Counted from the first letter of the stretch, positions 14,218 through 23,519 are shown. The stretch: 34,483 bases of DNA from Sphingobacteriales bacterium (GCA_027484425.1 JAIXSZ010000088.1:1-34483), one strand, 5' to 3'. The notes: generated by a model from the letters alone, not told the origin. Program-made: numbers and translations.

Positions 14218-15675
14218 CTATAACTCTATACAAACGTTTTTAGCTTCAGTAAAAAAGCGGAGGGCTTCCCAGCCACCTTCTCTACCTACACCACTATTCT
14301 TAACGCCGCCGAATGGGGTACGAAGATCGCGGAGCAACCAGCAGTTGACCCATATTATGCCACTTTGTACTTTTCCCGCTACCCTATTGGCACGGCTTAT
14401 GTCTTGGGTCCATATAGTAGCAGCAAGGCCATAGTCGCTGGTATTGGCTAGTTGCAGGGCTTCGTCTTCGGTTTTGAAGGATTGGATGGTGACTACTGGA
14501 CCAAATATTTCTTCCATATTGGTGCGGCAATTAGCTCCTAGCCCTTCGATGACAGTGGGCTCTATGAACAATCCGTTTTGGCACCTACCAGTACCCTGCA
14601 TTGCCTTACCACCTAGTAGGATTGTGCCCCCCTCCTGTTTTGCCAGCTCTATGCAGCCAAGTATTTTGTCGTAGTGCAACTGACTGACTATAGCACCTTG
14701 TTTGCTATTGTCGTCGAGCGGGTCACCGGGAATTAGTTTGGCTGCACGGGCTACAAATTCAGCTTTGAACTTTTCGTAGATACTCTCCTCTACCAGTATT
14801 CGGCTACCACATAGGCAAATCTGACCCTGATTGCTGAAGGACGACTGAATGGTGGTGCGCATCATTTTTTCCCAGTCGCAGTCGGCAAAAATGATATTTG
14901 GATTTTTGCCGCCTAGCTCCAGCGATATTTTTTTGAACATAGGAGCAGCAACAGCAGCTATATCGCGACCAGCACGGGTACTACCTGTGAATGATATTGC
15001 TTTGATGACAGGATGTGCTACTATGGCTGAGCCACAATCGGGGCCTGTGCCGTGAATGATATTGAGGACACCAGCAGGTAGACCTGCCTCTTGACAAATG
15101 ACACTGAGCAGGTAAGCCGTCATGGGGGTTACTTCGCTGGGCTTGGCTATTACACAGTTACCCGCAGCTAGTGCAGGGGCTATCTTCCAAGTAAAAAGAT
15201 ATAGAGGGAGATTCCAGGGAGATATGCAGCCCACTATACCTACCGGCTGACGTAGTGTGTAGTTGATAGCTTTGTCTTCCATGCTATGGCTATCTGTGCT
15301 GAAGTGCATGATACCCGTAGCAAAAAAGCGGAAGTTGCTGGAGGCACGAGGTATATCTACCCTTTTGCTGAGCCATAGTGGCTTGCCATTGTCATTGGTC
15401 TCGGCAAGAGCAAGGGCATCGAGGTTATCATCTATGAGTTGTGCTATTTTGTTGAGTATTCTGAATCGCTCTTCTGTTGGGGTGACACTCCAAGCTGGGA
15501 AAGCAACTTTTGCTGCAGCCACTGCTGCATCTACATCATTTGCATCGCTGTCAGGTGTATGGCTATATACTTCACCTGTTGCTGGATTGATGTTGGGTAG
15601 GTACTTATTGCTGACGGGAGCCTGTAAGATGCCACCTATGTAATTGGCTATATGTGTTGGAGCTACAAGATTCAT
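14218..15675 (-). CDS. Aldehyde dehydrogenase, muconic-semialdehyde type
   Basis: The 485-residue NAD(P)+-dependent aldehyde dehydrogenase shows N155 (SPWN), FTGST 229-233 for cofactor binding, the general base E253 in LELGGKNP and the nucleophile C287 in NQGQICLC. The C-terminal WLLRDLRTPFGGVKNSG is characteristic of 2-hydroxymuconic and 2-aminomuconic semialdehyde dehydrogenases (ALDH8/XylG type), which would place it in kynurenine or aromatic meta-cleavage breakdown. No other gene of such a pathway is in the window, so the substrate is inferred from the motif only. The start at 15675 is preferred over an in-frame upstream codon at 15702 because a -7 box (15680-15687) sits 4 nt before it. 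Confidence 0.9.
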   Translation of the reverse strand: MNLVAPTHIANYIGGILQAPVSNKYLPNINPATGEVYSHTPDSDANDVDAAVAAAKVAFPAWSVTPTEERFRILNKIAQLIDDNLDALALAETNDNGKPLWLSKRVDIPRASSNFRFFATGIMHFSTDSHSMEDKAINYTLRQPVGIVGCISPWNLPLYLFTWKIAPALAAGNCVIAKPSEVTPMTAYLLSVICQEAGLPAGVLNIIHGTGPDCGSAIVAHPVIKAISFTGSTRAGRDIAAVAAPMFKKISLELGGKNPNIIFADCDWEKMMRTTIQSSFSNQGQICLCGSRILVEESIYEKFKAEFVARAAKLIPGDPLDDNSKQGAIVSQLHYDKILGCIELAKQEGGTILLGGKAMQGTGRCQNGLFIEPTVIEGLGANCRTNMEEIFGPVVTIQSFKTEDEALQLANTSDYGLAATIWTQDISRANRVAGKVQSGIIWVNCWLLRDLRTPFGGVKNSGVGREGGWEALRFFTEAKNVCIEL

Positions 15676-15679
15676 ACTA

Positions 15680-15687
15680 CAAAAGTA
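15680..15687 (-). promoter_or_regulatory. -7 box 4 nt before the ALDH start
   Basis: TACTTTTG on the minus strand is followed by TAGT and the ATG at 15675. The arrangement predicts a leaderless mRNA. No matching -33 TTG was found at normal distance. Confidence 0.5.
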
Positions 15688-15927
15688 AGCAATAGGAACC
15701 ATGAATGGAATGTAGCAGCTATACAGACTGAAGGATGAGCGGGCTAACTTGAATAAAAAATAAAGTCACTGAGAAATTGTAATAGCTGGGTAGAGCAGCA
15801 AATAAACCAGTGCTAAAATGGCACTGATAATGAGTAGAATATGCTTGCAAAAATATTTTTGGAGGAAATGGGTTACCTTTTTTGCAGAAAGGTATAAACC
15901 TACATAACCAACTAAAAAACAAACAAA

Positions 15928-16149
15928 ATGAAATTAGTAAAATTGAGCGTATTCGCATTGACAATGGGTCTTTTTGTAGCATCTTGCGGTAACAGCGAGA
16001 CTCCAGCTGAAACTCCAGCTGCTACTGAAACTCCAGCTGAAACTCCAGCTACTGAGCCAACTCCAGCTGCTGCTCCAGCAACTACTGATTCTGCTGCTGC
16101 TGCAACTCCAGCTGCTGCTCCTGCTGAAGCTGCACCTGCAACTAAGTAA
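15928..16149 (+). CDS. Small Ala/Pro/Thr-rich lipoprotein, copy 1
   Basis: The 73-residue protein has a lipoprotein signal, MKLVKLSVFALTMGLFVASC with the lipobox VASC at 17-20, so about 53 residues remain after lipidation. The mature part consists only of short repeats of Ala, Pro, Thr and Glu (ETPA, PAAAPA) and ends with Lys. No folded domain is visible. It is probably a flexible, acidic outer-membrane-anchored filament or spacer. Function is not known. A near-identical paralogue follows at 16423. Both genes have their own upstream block and terminator, so each is a single-gene transcription unit. Confidence 0.8.
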   Translation: MKLVKLSVFALTMGLFVASCGNSETPAETPAATETPAETPATEPTPAAAPATTDSAAAATPAAAPAEAAPATK

Positions 16150-16169
16150 TTCTGTAAATTATCAGATAC

Positions 16170-16202
16170 AAAAAACCATCCGTACCAACGGATGGTTTTT
16201 TT
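16170..16202 (+). terminator. Intrinsic terminator of lipoprotein copy 1
   Basis: A 14-bp stem with core ACCATCCGT (16175-16183) / ACGGATGGT (16188-16196), flanked by A and T runs, has loop acca and ends in a T-tract. It is a strong intrinsic terminator, with A-rich sequence that would also work leftward. Confidence 0.85.
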
Positions 16203-16422
16203 GTGCTATGTACTTTCATCCTAGAATGCAGATAACTGAGGCGCTGAGAGAAAAATATTGAGATTATAGATGGTATGGCGTGCGTAATTCTGAAATTTTG
16301 TTTAGCAAACAAACAATTGAATATCAGCAACTTAAGCATATTAATAAAAATATCTAAAAATGCTGGGTTACCTTTTTTGAAGAAGGGTATAAACATGCAT
16401 AACCAACTAAAAAACAAACGTT

Positions 16423-16656
16423 ATGAAATTAGTAAAATTGAGCGTATTCGCATTGACAATGGGTCTTTTTGTAGCATCTTGCGGTAGCGGAAGCGGCGAA
16501 GCTGCAACTGAAGCACCTGCAACTGAAACTCCAGCTGAAACTCCAGCTGCTCCAGCTGAAACTCCAGCTCCAGAAGCTGCTCCAGCTACAACTGATTCTG
16601 CTGCTGCTGCAACTCCAGCTGCTGCACCTGCTGCTGCTGCTCCAGCATCTCACTAA
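16423..16656 (+). CDS. Small Ala/Pro/Thr-rich lipoprotein, copy 2
   Basis: The 77-residue paralogue of the gene at 15928 has the same lipoprotein signal, identical at the DNA level over the first ~62 bases. The mature part differs in repeat number and order (extra PAPEAAP and AAAAP blocks) and begins with GSGSGEAA. Such length changes are expected from slippage at the repeated actccagctgaa unit. Function unknown; it probably shares the role of copy 1. The antisense strand also carries an open frame rich in Ser, Cys and Trp, which is only a shadow of the repeats. Confidence 0.8.
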   Translation: MKLVKLSVFALTMGLFVASCGSGSGEAATEAPATETPAETPAAPAETPAPEAAPATTDSAAAATPAAAPAAAAPASH

Positions 16657-16682
16657 TCTTAAATTAGGAAAAGCTAAAAATA

Positions 16683-16717
16683 AACCATCCGTTGAAAAAC
16701 GGATGGTTATTTTTTTA
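16683..16717. terminator. Terminator between lipoprotein copy 2 and the M28 peptidase gene
   Basis: AACCATCCGTT (16683-16693) pairs with AACGGATGGTT (16698-16708) around a GAAA tetraloop, followed by ATTTTTTT. On the minus strand it is followed by TATTTTTAG, so it can also end the convergent peptidase transcript. The stem core is the same as in copy 1, showing that the terminator was duplicated with the gene. Confidence 0.85.
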
Positions 16718-16780
16718 TACCAATCTTGTGATTGTACTTTGTTCAGATTGCAATTGTTCTGAGAACTTTTCTGAGTTACA

Positions 16781-18436
16781 TTACTTATTCATTTCTATAG
16801 GTAGCACCATTTCCTTACCTTGCCTTATTATGGTTACTTCTGTTTTCTGTCCGGGAGTAAGTTTGCCGAGTATTTCCATGTAGCTCTGCATACCATTTAT
16901 TTTGTACTCTCCTACTTTGGTGATGATGTCTCCTGCTTTTATGCCGGCTCTAATGGCAGGTTTGTTGTCGGTAACGCCATCTACTTTTACACCACCAGCA
17001 TCGTAGGTATAGTCGGGCATGATGCCGAGCGACACCTTGAATCTTGCCTTGCCCATGGTAGCCTGCTTGGTAACACGGTAGCTAGGTCTTATGCGTTCTT
17101 TATCCATTTTGGTTACTACTCGGCTCACATATTTAATGACCATTTGCTCGCCGGGATAATTGATTAGTGCTGCATCGTCGGTGGGTTTGTGATAATCTTT
17201 GTGAAGACCTGTAAAGAAAAATAAAACTGGTATTCCTGCATTATAAAAACTAGTATGATCGGAAGGACCTGAACCAGCACTATCAATGACTAATTTGAAG
17301 TCATTGCCAGCCAATGCCACTGCCTCGGCCCACGAAGGTGAGGTACCTACACCACCTAGCGTAAGTGCATGTGTGCTGTCATTGAGCCTACCCACCATAT
17401 CCATGTTGATCATGTAAGATATCTGGTTGCTATCGAAGCCTTGTTGTTTCACAAAGGCTTTAGAGCCATATAGCCCTAGCTCTTCACCAGAAAAATTGAC
17501 AAACAGATAATTGAAATTGCGTAGTTTTTTGTCGCTGATATATTTTGCCATTTCCAGCAGAGCAGCGGTGCCACTGGCATTGTCATCGGCACCGTTGTGT
17601 ATTTCATGCAATTTTTCAGCATTAGCGTGCAAACTATTGTGATCTTCGCCAAACCCGAGATGATCGTAGTGTGCACCCAGCACCACAGTCAGCGACTTGT
17701 GATTGTCTATAAATGCCGCCAGATTATTTCCACTACGCTCAGTTTTGGTAATATTTATATCCAAATAAATACTCACACCGCTTTTGCCTTTTTGAGCAAT
17801 TGCTTTTTTATAAGCAGCATTTCCAATATATACAGCTGGTATATCTATGGGTTCGAACTGGGTATGTTTATTAAAAGATGGTTGGTTTTTGCTGCCGTAT
17901 GCATCGAAGAAAACCACTGCAGTAGCTCCATTTTTCGCAGCATCTCTGGCTTTTTCGAATGCAGCCTTTTCCCAATCGAAATGAGGGTTGTCTGCTTCTG
18001 TTTGGTCGGCATACATGGGTATCATCCAAGCACTACCCTGCTCCATGACATCGGGCAGTATATCACTGGCTGCTTTTTTGTTGGCACTAAAAGGCATAGG
18101 AAAGCCGTCTACATCTGTATTTATGTTTATGTCATTGATAGTAATGCGAGTATCTGCATTTACCTCTTTACCATAATTGAATTTGAACGGGTGATAATAA
18201 GAACCATTATAAGGAGGGATGTGCATTTGCTGATAGCGTTTTTCAATATATTCCGCTGCTTTACGCTCCCCCTCAGTTCCAGTGCGTCTACCTTCTAGTG
18301 CGTCGCTAGATAGGTATTCTATATCTGCTTGTATCTGAGCCAGCATTTTTTTGTCGGCTTTTCGTTGCGCGTTAACGAGTACTGGCAACACCAATAATGA
18401 TGTGACAAAAATGATTGAAACCCTGCTTGTGCTCAT
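16781..18436 (-). CDS. Exported M28 zinc aminopeptidase with PDZ domain
   Basis: The 551-residue protein has a signal peptide (residues 5-23, ending VNAQ). The M28 catalytic domain carries H256 in GAHYDH, D284 in NGADDNAS, the catalytic pair E318-E319 in SGEELG, D346 in MDMVGR and H416 in KDYHKPTD, all ligands of a two-zinc centre. A PA-like insert occupies about 100-230, and a PDZ domain lies at the C-terminus (about 465-550, AIRAGIKAGDIITKVGEY). It probably cleaves N-terminal residues of peptides in the periplasm. The start at 18436 is chosen because TACATTTG at 18460-18453 lies 16 nt upstream; an in-frame start at 18478 would precede that promoter. Confidence 0.92.
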   Translation of the reverse strand: MSTSRVSIIFVTSLLVLPVLVNAQRKADKKMLAQIQADIEYLSSDALEGRRTGTEGERKAAEYIEKRYQQMHIPPYNGSYYHPFKFNYGKEVNADTRITINDININTDVDGFPMPFSANKKAASDILPDVMEQGSAWMIPMYADQTEADNPHFDWEKAAFEKARDAAKNGATAVVFFDAYGSKNQPSFNKHTQFEPIDIPAVYIGNAAYKKAIAQKGKSGVSIYLDINITKTERSGNNLAAFIDNHKSLTVVLGAHYDHLGFGEDHNSLHANAEKLHEIHNGADDNASGTAALLEMAKYISDKKLRNFNYLFVNFSGEELGLYGSKAFVKQQGFDSNQISYMINMDMVGRLNDSTHALTLGGVGTSPSWAEAVALAGNDFKLVIDSAGSGPSDHTSFYNAGIPVLFFFTGLHKDYHKPTDDAALINYPGEQMVIKYVSRVVTKMDKERIRPSYRVTKQATMGKARFKVSLGIMPDYTYDAGGVKVDGVTDNKPAIRAGIKAGDIITKVGEYKINGMQSYMEILGKLTPGQKTEVTIIRQGKEMVLPIEMNK

Positions 18437-18452
18437 AAAACTTGTTGAATTA

Positions 18453-18460
18453 CAAATGTA
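18453..18460 (-). promoter_or_regulatory. -7 box of the M28 peptidase gene
   Basis: TACATTTG on the minus strand matches TAnnTTTG and is 16 nt upstream of the chosen start codon. It helps reject the upstream in-frame start at 18478. Confidence 0.5.
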
Positions 18461-18524
18461 CATATTATGTGTCTTCATTAATAATCAGTAGTATATACAC
18501 CATGGTAGTTATGCCAACTGATTT

Positions 18525-18554
18525 AAAAGGAAAGCCGCTCGGGTTAGGAGCGGC
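18525..18554 (-). terminator. Terminator after scpB
   Basis: Reading leftward, GCCGCTC and GAGCGGC (18554-18548 and 18540-18534) form a 7-bp GC-rich stem with a 7-nt loop, followed by TTTCCTTTTAA. It lies about 80 bp after the scpB stop codon. Confidence 0.6.
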
Positions 18555-18631
18555 GGGTTGTGAATTGTAAATATAATGAATGAATAACTGATCCGAGAGT
18601 ATGCGTATGATGGTGGATTACTATTGACATA

Positions 18632-19270
18632 TCAAGACGCTTGTTTGAGCGGAGTAGGTTCGTTTACTATCATTAGTCCGGGTGTATCTGCTGGTGCAGC
18701 TTCCTGAGCGCTGGTAGGCATTACTATCTGAATATCGGTAATATCTTTTAGTTGTGGCAGCTGCGATGGTGAATTGATACCCAAATAGTCCATGAAGTTT
18801 TTTGAAGTAGTGTAAATCAATGGCTTACCCACCATGTCTTCATTTCTGCCGGCAATAACTATCAGATCTTTTTCAAGTAGTTTTTGTATGCTGTAGTCGG
18901 CGCTCACACCACGTATGTATTCAATTTCACTTTTGGTAATGGGTTGCTTGTAAGCAATGATCGACAGTGTTTCCATAGCTGCATTAGACAGCTTTTTGAT
19001 ATGCTTTTCGCCATTGAGCTGCAATACAGTTTTGTGAAATGCCTTTTTAGTAAGGAACTGAAAACCACCACCTGTTTCACGAAGGTGAAATGGGTAGTAA
19101 TCGACATTGTATTTTTCAGTGATAGCATCAAGACAAATAGCAATACGATCAGTTTCTATAACTGTTTCGAGTGCTTGACCCAATATTTCGGTCATCTCTA
19201 TCTGAGTGAGCGGACGCTCGCTGGCAAATATAAGCGCCTCTACATGTGGCATGAGTTGTTCGATATCCAT
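18632..19270 (-). CDS. scpB: Segregation and condensation protein ScpB
   Basis: The 212-residue protein has two winged-helix domains typical of ScpB: MPHVEALIFASERPLTQIEM at the start, then ETLSIIAYKQPITKSEIEYIRGV and LLEKDLIVIAGR, with KPLIYTTSKNFMDYLGI at the end of the second domain. ScpB dimers bind ScpA and Smc in the cytosol to form the condensin that organises and separates chromosomes. The C-terminal ~35 residues are a disordered tail. scpA is not adjacent; the gene is alone. A TACTTTCG string at 19301-19294 on the minus strand is a -7-like box with one mismatch, 23 nt before the start. Confidence 0.92.
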   Translation of the reverse strand: MDIEQLMPHVEALIFASERPLTQIEMTEILGQALETVIETDRIAICLDAITEKYNVDYYPFHLRETGGGFQFLTKKAFHKTVLQLNGEKHIKKLSNAAMETLSIIAYKQPITKSEIEYIRGVSADYSIQKLLEKDLIVIAGRNEDMVGKPLIYTTSKNFMDYLGINSPSQLPQLKDITDIQIVMPTSAQEAAPADTPGLMIVNEPTPLKQAS

Positions 19271-19527
19271 ACTTTTCTACTGTTTAACTGGTTCGAAAGT
19301 AGTACACATATCATAGTCATAAAAAAGAAGTAATGCACAGTTGTGAATAACTCAGTTTGTAAAATGGGCGTAAGTAAATGTAGAGGGGACGAAAAAACTG
19401 CTGGTAATAAAATAAAGAAAATATAACAACATACAACATATGTAAAACTTTGAAGGGAGAACCGCGGTAGCAGAACAAATGAATAAATTAAGAAGGGTAC
19501 TCAAATAAAGAACGAAAGAAATCATCT

Positions 19528-19535
19528 TACCTTAG
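19528..19535 (+). promoter_or_regulatory. -7-like box 4 nt before polA
   Basis: TACCTTAG differs from TAnnTTTG at one base, and CATC separates it from the ATG at 19540. If used, the polA mRNA would be leaderless. Confidence 0.35.
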
Positions 19536-19539
19536 CATC

Positions 19540-22377
19540 ATGCCAGAAAAAAAATTGTTCCTGCTCGATGCCTTTGCGCTCATTTTTCGTGCTTACTATG
19601 CACTCATTCGCAATCCAAGAGTAACCTCTAAGGGCAAAAATACTAATGCTCAATTTGGGTTTACCAGTACATTGCTTGACCTCATTAACAAAGAGAAACC
19701 CACTCACCTTGCAGTAGTGTTTGATACTTCTGCACCCACTGAGCGACATACCGACTTTGCAGCATACAAAGCTAACCGACAAGAAACACCGGAAGACCTA
19801 TTGGCGGCAGTGCCCGATATTAAGCGTATCATAAGAGGATTTAACCTACCCTGTCTGGAGCTGGACGGTTATGAGGCGGACGACATTATAGGATCGCTGG
19901 CACTGGAAGCAGCCGACCTAGGCTATACCGTATATATGGTGACACCGGACAAAGATTACGGACAAGTGGTGCGCGAAAACGTATTTATTTACAAACCTGC
20001 AACTGGTGGTGGTGATGTGGAAATAATGGGTGAAAAAGAAGTGTGTGCCAAATGGGGTATAAAACGTGTGGACCAAGTGATAGATATGCTGGGGCTGATG
20101 GGCGATGCTGTAGACAACATACCCGGCATACCTGGTGTGGGCGAAAAAACTGCGGCAAAGTTGCTAGCAGAATATGATACCATGGAAAACATACTAGAAA
20201 ATGCCCACAACATAAAAGGTGCAATGGGCGAAAAAATACGCAATGGTAAGGATATGGCATTGATGTCTAAAAAACTGGCTACCATTATTACTAATGTGCC
20301 AGTACCTTTTCATGAAGAAGACTTCAGGGTGAAGGAGCGTAATGCTGAAGAACTAACCGAAGTATTCAACGAGTTGGAATTTAGGGCACTGAGCAAGCGC
20401 GTATTGGGCGACACTAATGCAGGACCTGCTGCACCTGTAAGCACCGACCTCTTTGGGAATGCGATACAGCAAAAAAAGGGCGCTACAGTAGCTGCTGATG
20501 CACCATTGCCTACGCAAACTGAAACAGAGGAAGATGCCGACATGCCTACCGGCAACTACGCTACTATAGCTGATGTACCCCATGAGTACAAGTTAGTGAC
20601 TGCAACCAACGATATACAGGCTCTAGTGCAGGAGCTGGCTACCCAAAAAGAAATAGCCTTTGATACTGAAACTACTGATATAGATGCTAATATGGCTGAC
20701 CTTGTGGGGTTAAGCTTCAGCTACACCAAGGGCAGCGGCTACTATGTAGCTGTGCCAGCTGACAGAGCAGGTGTGATAGCCATACTGGAACTATTCAAAC
20801 CGCTGTTCAGCAACCCTGACATACTGTGGGTGGGGCAGAATATAAAGTATGATATGATACTACTGAAATGGTATGGCTTTGCCCTGAGTGGCAAAGTATA
20901 TGATACCATGCTGGCTAACTATGTGATAGACCCGGATGGTAAGCGGAGTATGGATATGATGAGCATGAAGTACCTGAACTATCAACCAGTATCGATAGAA
21001 ACGCTCATAGGCAAAAAAGGCAAGGGGCAATTGTCTATGCGGGATGTGGCAACAGAGCAAGTGAAAGAGTATGCGGCAGAAGATGCTGATGTGACGCTGC
21101 AACTGAAGCATGCTTTTGACCCTATGCTCACTGAACGACAAGTAGATGTAGTATTTGACAAGGTAGAAAACCCGCTGGTGCCAGTACTTGTAGACATGGA
21201 GTATGAAGGAGTGGGGCTGGATGTAGATTTTTTGAACCTGTATTCTAAAGACCTAGAAATAGACATACGGAAGGCTGAGGACAATATTTTCACACATGCA
21301 GGGGTTAAGTTTAATATAGGCTCGCCTAAGCAGCTAGGCGAAGTGCTGTTTGATGTGATGAAAATAGATGCCGGACAAAAGAAAACCAAAACCGGGCAGT
21401 ATGCAACAGGAGAAGATATACTGCAAAAGCTGCGTCACAAACACCAGATAGTAGAAGATATACTAGCCTACCGCGAGTTGACGAAACTGAAAAGCACTTA
21501 TGTAGATTCACTACCGGGATTGATAAACCCGCGTACTGGCAGGCTGCATACCAGCTACAACCAAGCGGTGGCTGTGACTGGCAGGCTAAGTAGTAACAAC
21601 CCCAACCTGCAAAACATACCGATACGCACCGACAGAGGTAGAGAAATACGTAAAGCATTTATATCGCGCGATAGCAATCATGTACTCGTATCTGCCGACT
21701 ACTCGCAGATAGAACTGCGAATAGTAGCTGCTATAAGTGTTGACGAAAACATGATAGCCGCTTTTAAAGATAATAAAGACATACATACTGCTACGGCTGC
21801 CAAGGTGTATGGGGTAGAAGAAAGTGCTGTGACTAAGGATATGCGCCGAGCCGCCAAGGCGGTCAACTTTGGTATCATTTATGGTCAGTCGGCTTTTGGG
21901 CTGGCAGAAAATATAGGGGTGAGTCGCACGGAGGCTAAAAGCATCATAGACAATTACTTTATTCAATATCCGTCTATCAAAAAGTACATGGATACTTCTG
22001 TAAACTTTGCCAAAGAACATGGCTATGTGCAAACTGTAATGGGGCGCAAAAGATGGCTAAAGGACATCTATTCTGCCAACTTTACTGTAAGAGGATATGC
22101 GGAGCGAAATGCGATAAACATGCCGATACAAGGCACAGCCGCCGACATGATAAAGCTGGCGATGATCGTAGTGCACCACGAGCTGAAAGCAAAAAAACTG
22201 GAAACTAAAATGATACTGCAGGTACATGATGAATTGGTGTTTGACGTGCCTGTACATGAAGTAGAAGTGGCAAAAGAACTGATAAAAACCTGCATGGAAA
22301 ATGCTATGCCTCTACCACATGGTGTGCCCGTAAACGCAGAAGCTGGTAGTGGAAAAAACTGGCTAGAAGCGCATTAG
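19540..22377 (+). CDS. polA: DNA polymerase I
   Basis: The 945-residue protein contains all three parts. The 5'-3' flap nuclease (1-290) has DGYEADDIIG and GDAVDNIPGIPGVGEKTA. The 3'-5' exonuclease (about 345-525) has D375/E377 in FDTETT, D438 in NIKYD, and Y511/D515 in YAAEDAD, so proofreading looks active, unlike in several bacterial lineages. The polymerase (550-945) has D720 in SADYSQIELR, the O-helix with F777 in KAVNFGIIYG and D897 in QVHDELV. It fills gaps, removes RNA primers and takes part in repair. Residues 300-335 form a low-complexity linker. It is a single gene, read away from scpB. Confidence 0.97.
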   Translation: MPEKKLFLLDAFALIFRAYYALIRNPRVTSKGKNTNAQFGFTSTLLDLINKEKPTHLAVVFDTSAPTERHTDFAAYKANRQETPEDLLAAVPDIKRIIRGFNLPCLELDGYEADDIIGSLALEAADLGYTVYMVTPDKDYGQVVRENVFIYKPATGGGDVEIMGEKEVCAKWGIKRVDQVIDMLGLMGDAVDNIPGIPGVGEKTAAKLLAEYDTMENILENAHNIKGAMGEKIRNGKDMALMSKKLATIITNVPVPFHEEDFRVKERNAEELTEVFNELEFRALSKRVLGDTNAGPAAPVSTDLFGNAIQQKKGATVAADAPLPTQTETEEDADMPTGNYATIADVPHEYKLVTATNDIQALVQELATQKEIAFDTETTDIDANMADLVGLSFSYTKGSGYYVAVPADRAGVIAILELFKPLFSNPDILWVGQNIKYDMILLKWYGFALSGKVYDTMLANYVIDPDGKRSMDMMSMKYLNYQPVSIETLIGKKGKGQLSMRDVATEQVKEYAAEDADVTLQLKHAFDPMLTERQVDVVFDKVENPLVPVLVDMEYEGVGLDVDFLNLYSKDLEIDIRKAEDNIFTHAGVKFNIGSPKQLGEVLFDVMKIDAGQKKTKTGQYATGEDILQKLRHKHQIVEDILAYRELTKLKSTYVDSLPGLINPRTGRLHTSYNQAVAVTGRLSSNNPNLQNIPIRTDRGREIRKAFISRDSNHVLVSADYSQIELRIVAAISVDENMIAAFKDNKDIHTATAAKVYGVEESAVTKDMRRAAKAVNFGIIYGQSAFGLAENIGVSRTEAKSIIDNYFIQYPSIKKYMDTSVNFAKEHGYVQTVMGRKRWLKDIYSANFTVRGYAERNAINMPIQGTAADMIKLAMIVVHHELKAKKLETKMILQVHDELVFDVPVHEVEVAKELIKTCMENAMPLPHGVPVNAEAGSGKNWLEAH

Positions 22378-22522
22378 TGAATGATGGGTGTTCAATCAAA
22401 TTTATAAATGATGCCACAGGAATACTCTATAGCGGTATTGACAATAAGGTATAAACCACTAGATAAGATGACGTAGCATTGCACAAAAGCAATAACTAAA
22501 ATCACGAAAAATAAACTGAAGT

Positions 22523-23497
22523 ATGGAATACAGAAAAATGGGCAAGACAGGCCTGAAACTTAGTGTACTGTCTTATGGGTCGTGGGTTACGTTTTCTAAG
22601 CAAGTTGATGATTCAGCATCTGACAGGCTGATGGGGCTGGCATATGACAATGGTATCAACTTCTTTGACAATGCTGAAGCCTATGAAGGGGGACGCAGCG
22701 AAGAAATGATGGGGCGCGTATTAAAGCTCAAAAACTGGGACAGGACTAGTTATGTAATATCTAGCAAGGTATTTTTTGGGCTATATGGCAAGGATAATAA
22801 GCCTAATCAGCACGGACTAAGCCGCAAACACATAACCGAGGCATGCCATGCTGCATTGCGCAGGATGCAAACAGAATATCTGGACCTGTTTTACTGCCAC
22901 CGCCCTGACCCTGAAACACCAATGGAGGAGATAGTATGGAGCATGAACATACTGCTGCAACAAGGCAAAATACTGTATTGGGGCACCAGCGAGTGGAGTG
23001 CGGCTGAGATAATAGAAGCTCATACTGTGGCCAAGGAGCTAGGCCTAATAGGACCTGCAGTGGAGCAGCCTCAATACAACCTCTTTGAGCGCGGTAAGAT
23101 GGAGCGTGACTACCTGCCCGTCTTCCGCAACTATGGTATGGGCACCACTATATGGAGCCCACTGGCAAGTGGACTACTAACTGGAAAGTACAACAATGGC
23201 ATACCAGAAGGGTCGAGAATGGCACTAGAAAACTATAGCTGGCTGAAGGACAGAATGATGCAAGACGACAAACTGGCTAGTGTGAAAAAACTGGCTGCGA
23301 TTGCTGATGACCTTCATACATCGCTTGCTACACTATCGGTAGCATGGTGCATAGCCAACCCTAATGTAACTACTGCTATACTGGGTGCAACCAAGGAACA
23401 ACAACTAACAGAAAACCTAAAAGCACTAGACCTGTACCCAAAACTAACTGCTGAAGTATTAGCTACTATAGATGGTGTAATGGGAACAAAACCTTAA
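22523..23497 (+). CDS. Aldo/keto reductase, Kv-beta/YghZ type
   Basis: The 324-residue protein is a TIM-barrel aldo/keto reductase with the catalytic tetrad D49, Y54 (FFDNAEAYEGG), K82 (ISSKVF) and H126 (FYCHRPDP). The NADPH site is WSPLASGLLTGKY and ILGATKEQQL near the end. The start MEYRKMGKTGLKLSVLSYG and the Kv-beta-like QPQYNLFER place it in the AKR6/YghZ branch. Likely substrates are small aldehydes or ketones in the cytosol, but the sequence does not identify them. It is preceded by 145 bp without clear promoter elements and followed by an intrinsic terminator. Confidence 0.92.
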   Translation: MEYRKMGKTGLKLSVLSYGSWVTFSKQVDDSASDRLMGLAYDNGINFFDNAEAYEGGRSEEMMGRVLKLKNWDRTSYVISSKVFFGLYGKDNKPNQHGLSRKHITEACHAALRRMQTEYLDLFYCHRPDPETPMEEIVWSMNILLQQGKILYWGTSEWSAAEIIEAHTVAKELGLIGPAVEQPQYNLFERGKMERDYLPVFRNYGMGTTIWSPLASGLLTGKYNNGIPEGSRMALENYSWLKDRMMQDDKLASVKKLAAIADDLHTSLATLSVAWCIANPNVTTAILGATKEQQLTENLKALDLYPKLTAEVLATIDGVMGTKP

Positions 23498-23519
23498 TGA
23501 TGAAGAGACTACTAAACAC

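Larger units (their letters stand above)
15869..16717 (+). repeat. Tandem duplication of a lipoprotein transcription unit
   Basis: The unit from 15869 recurs from 16364 at offset 495: the upstream block tgggttaccttttttg, ggtataaac and cataaccaactaaaaaac, the start of the gene and a matching terminator. The first ~62 coding bases are identical, while the C-terminal repeat parts and the 3' gap have diverged. In the 5' block TACCTTT and AAAGGTA (15874-15894; AAGGGTA with one wobble in the second copy) can form a hairpin or operator. Confidence 0.85.

Noticed and set aside
16429..16653. Ser/Cys/Trp-rich open frame antisense to lipoprotein copy 2
   Set aside because: The pattern is the mirror of the Ala/Pro/Thr repeats on the plus strand.
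17597..18298. 233-residue open frame on the plus strand inside the M28 peptidase gene
   Set aside because: Antisense to a gene with complete catalytic motifs, and no family resemblance of its own.
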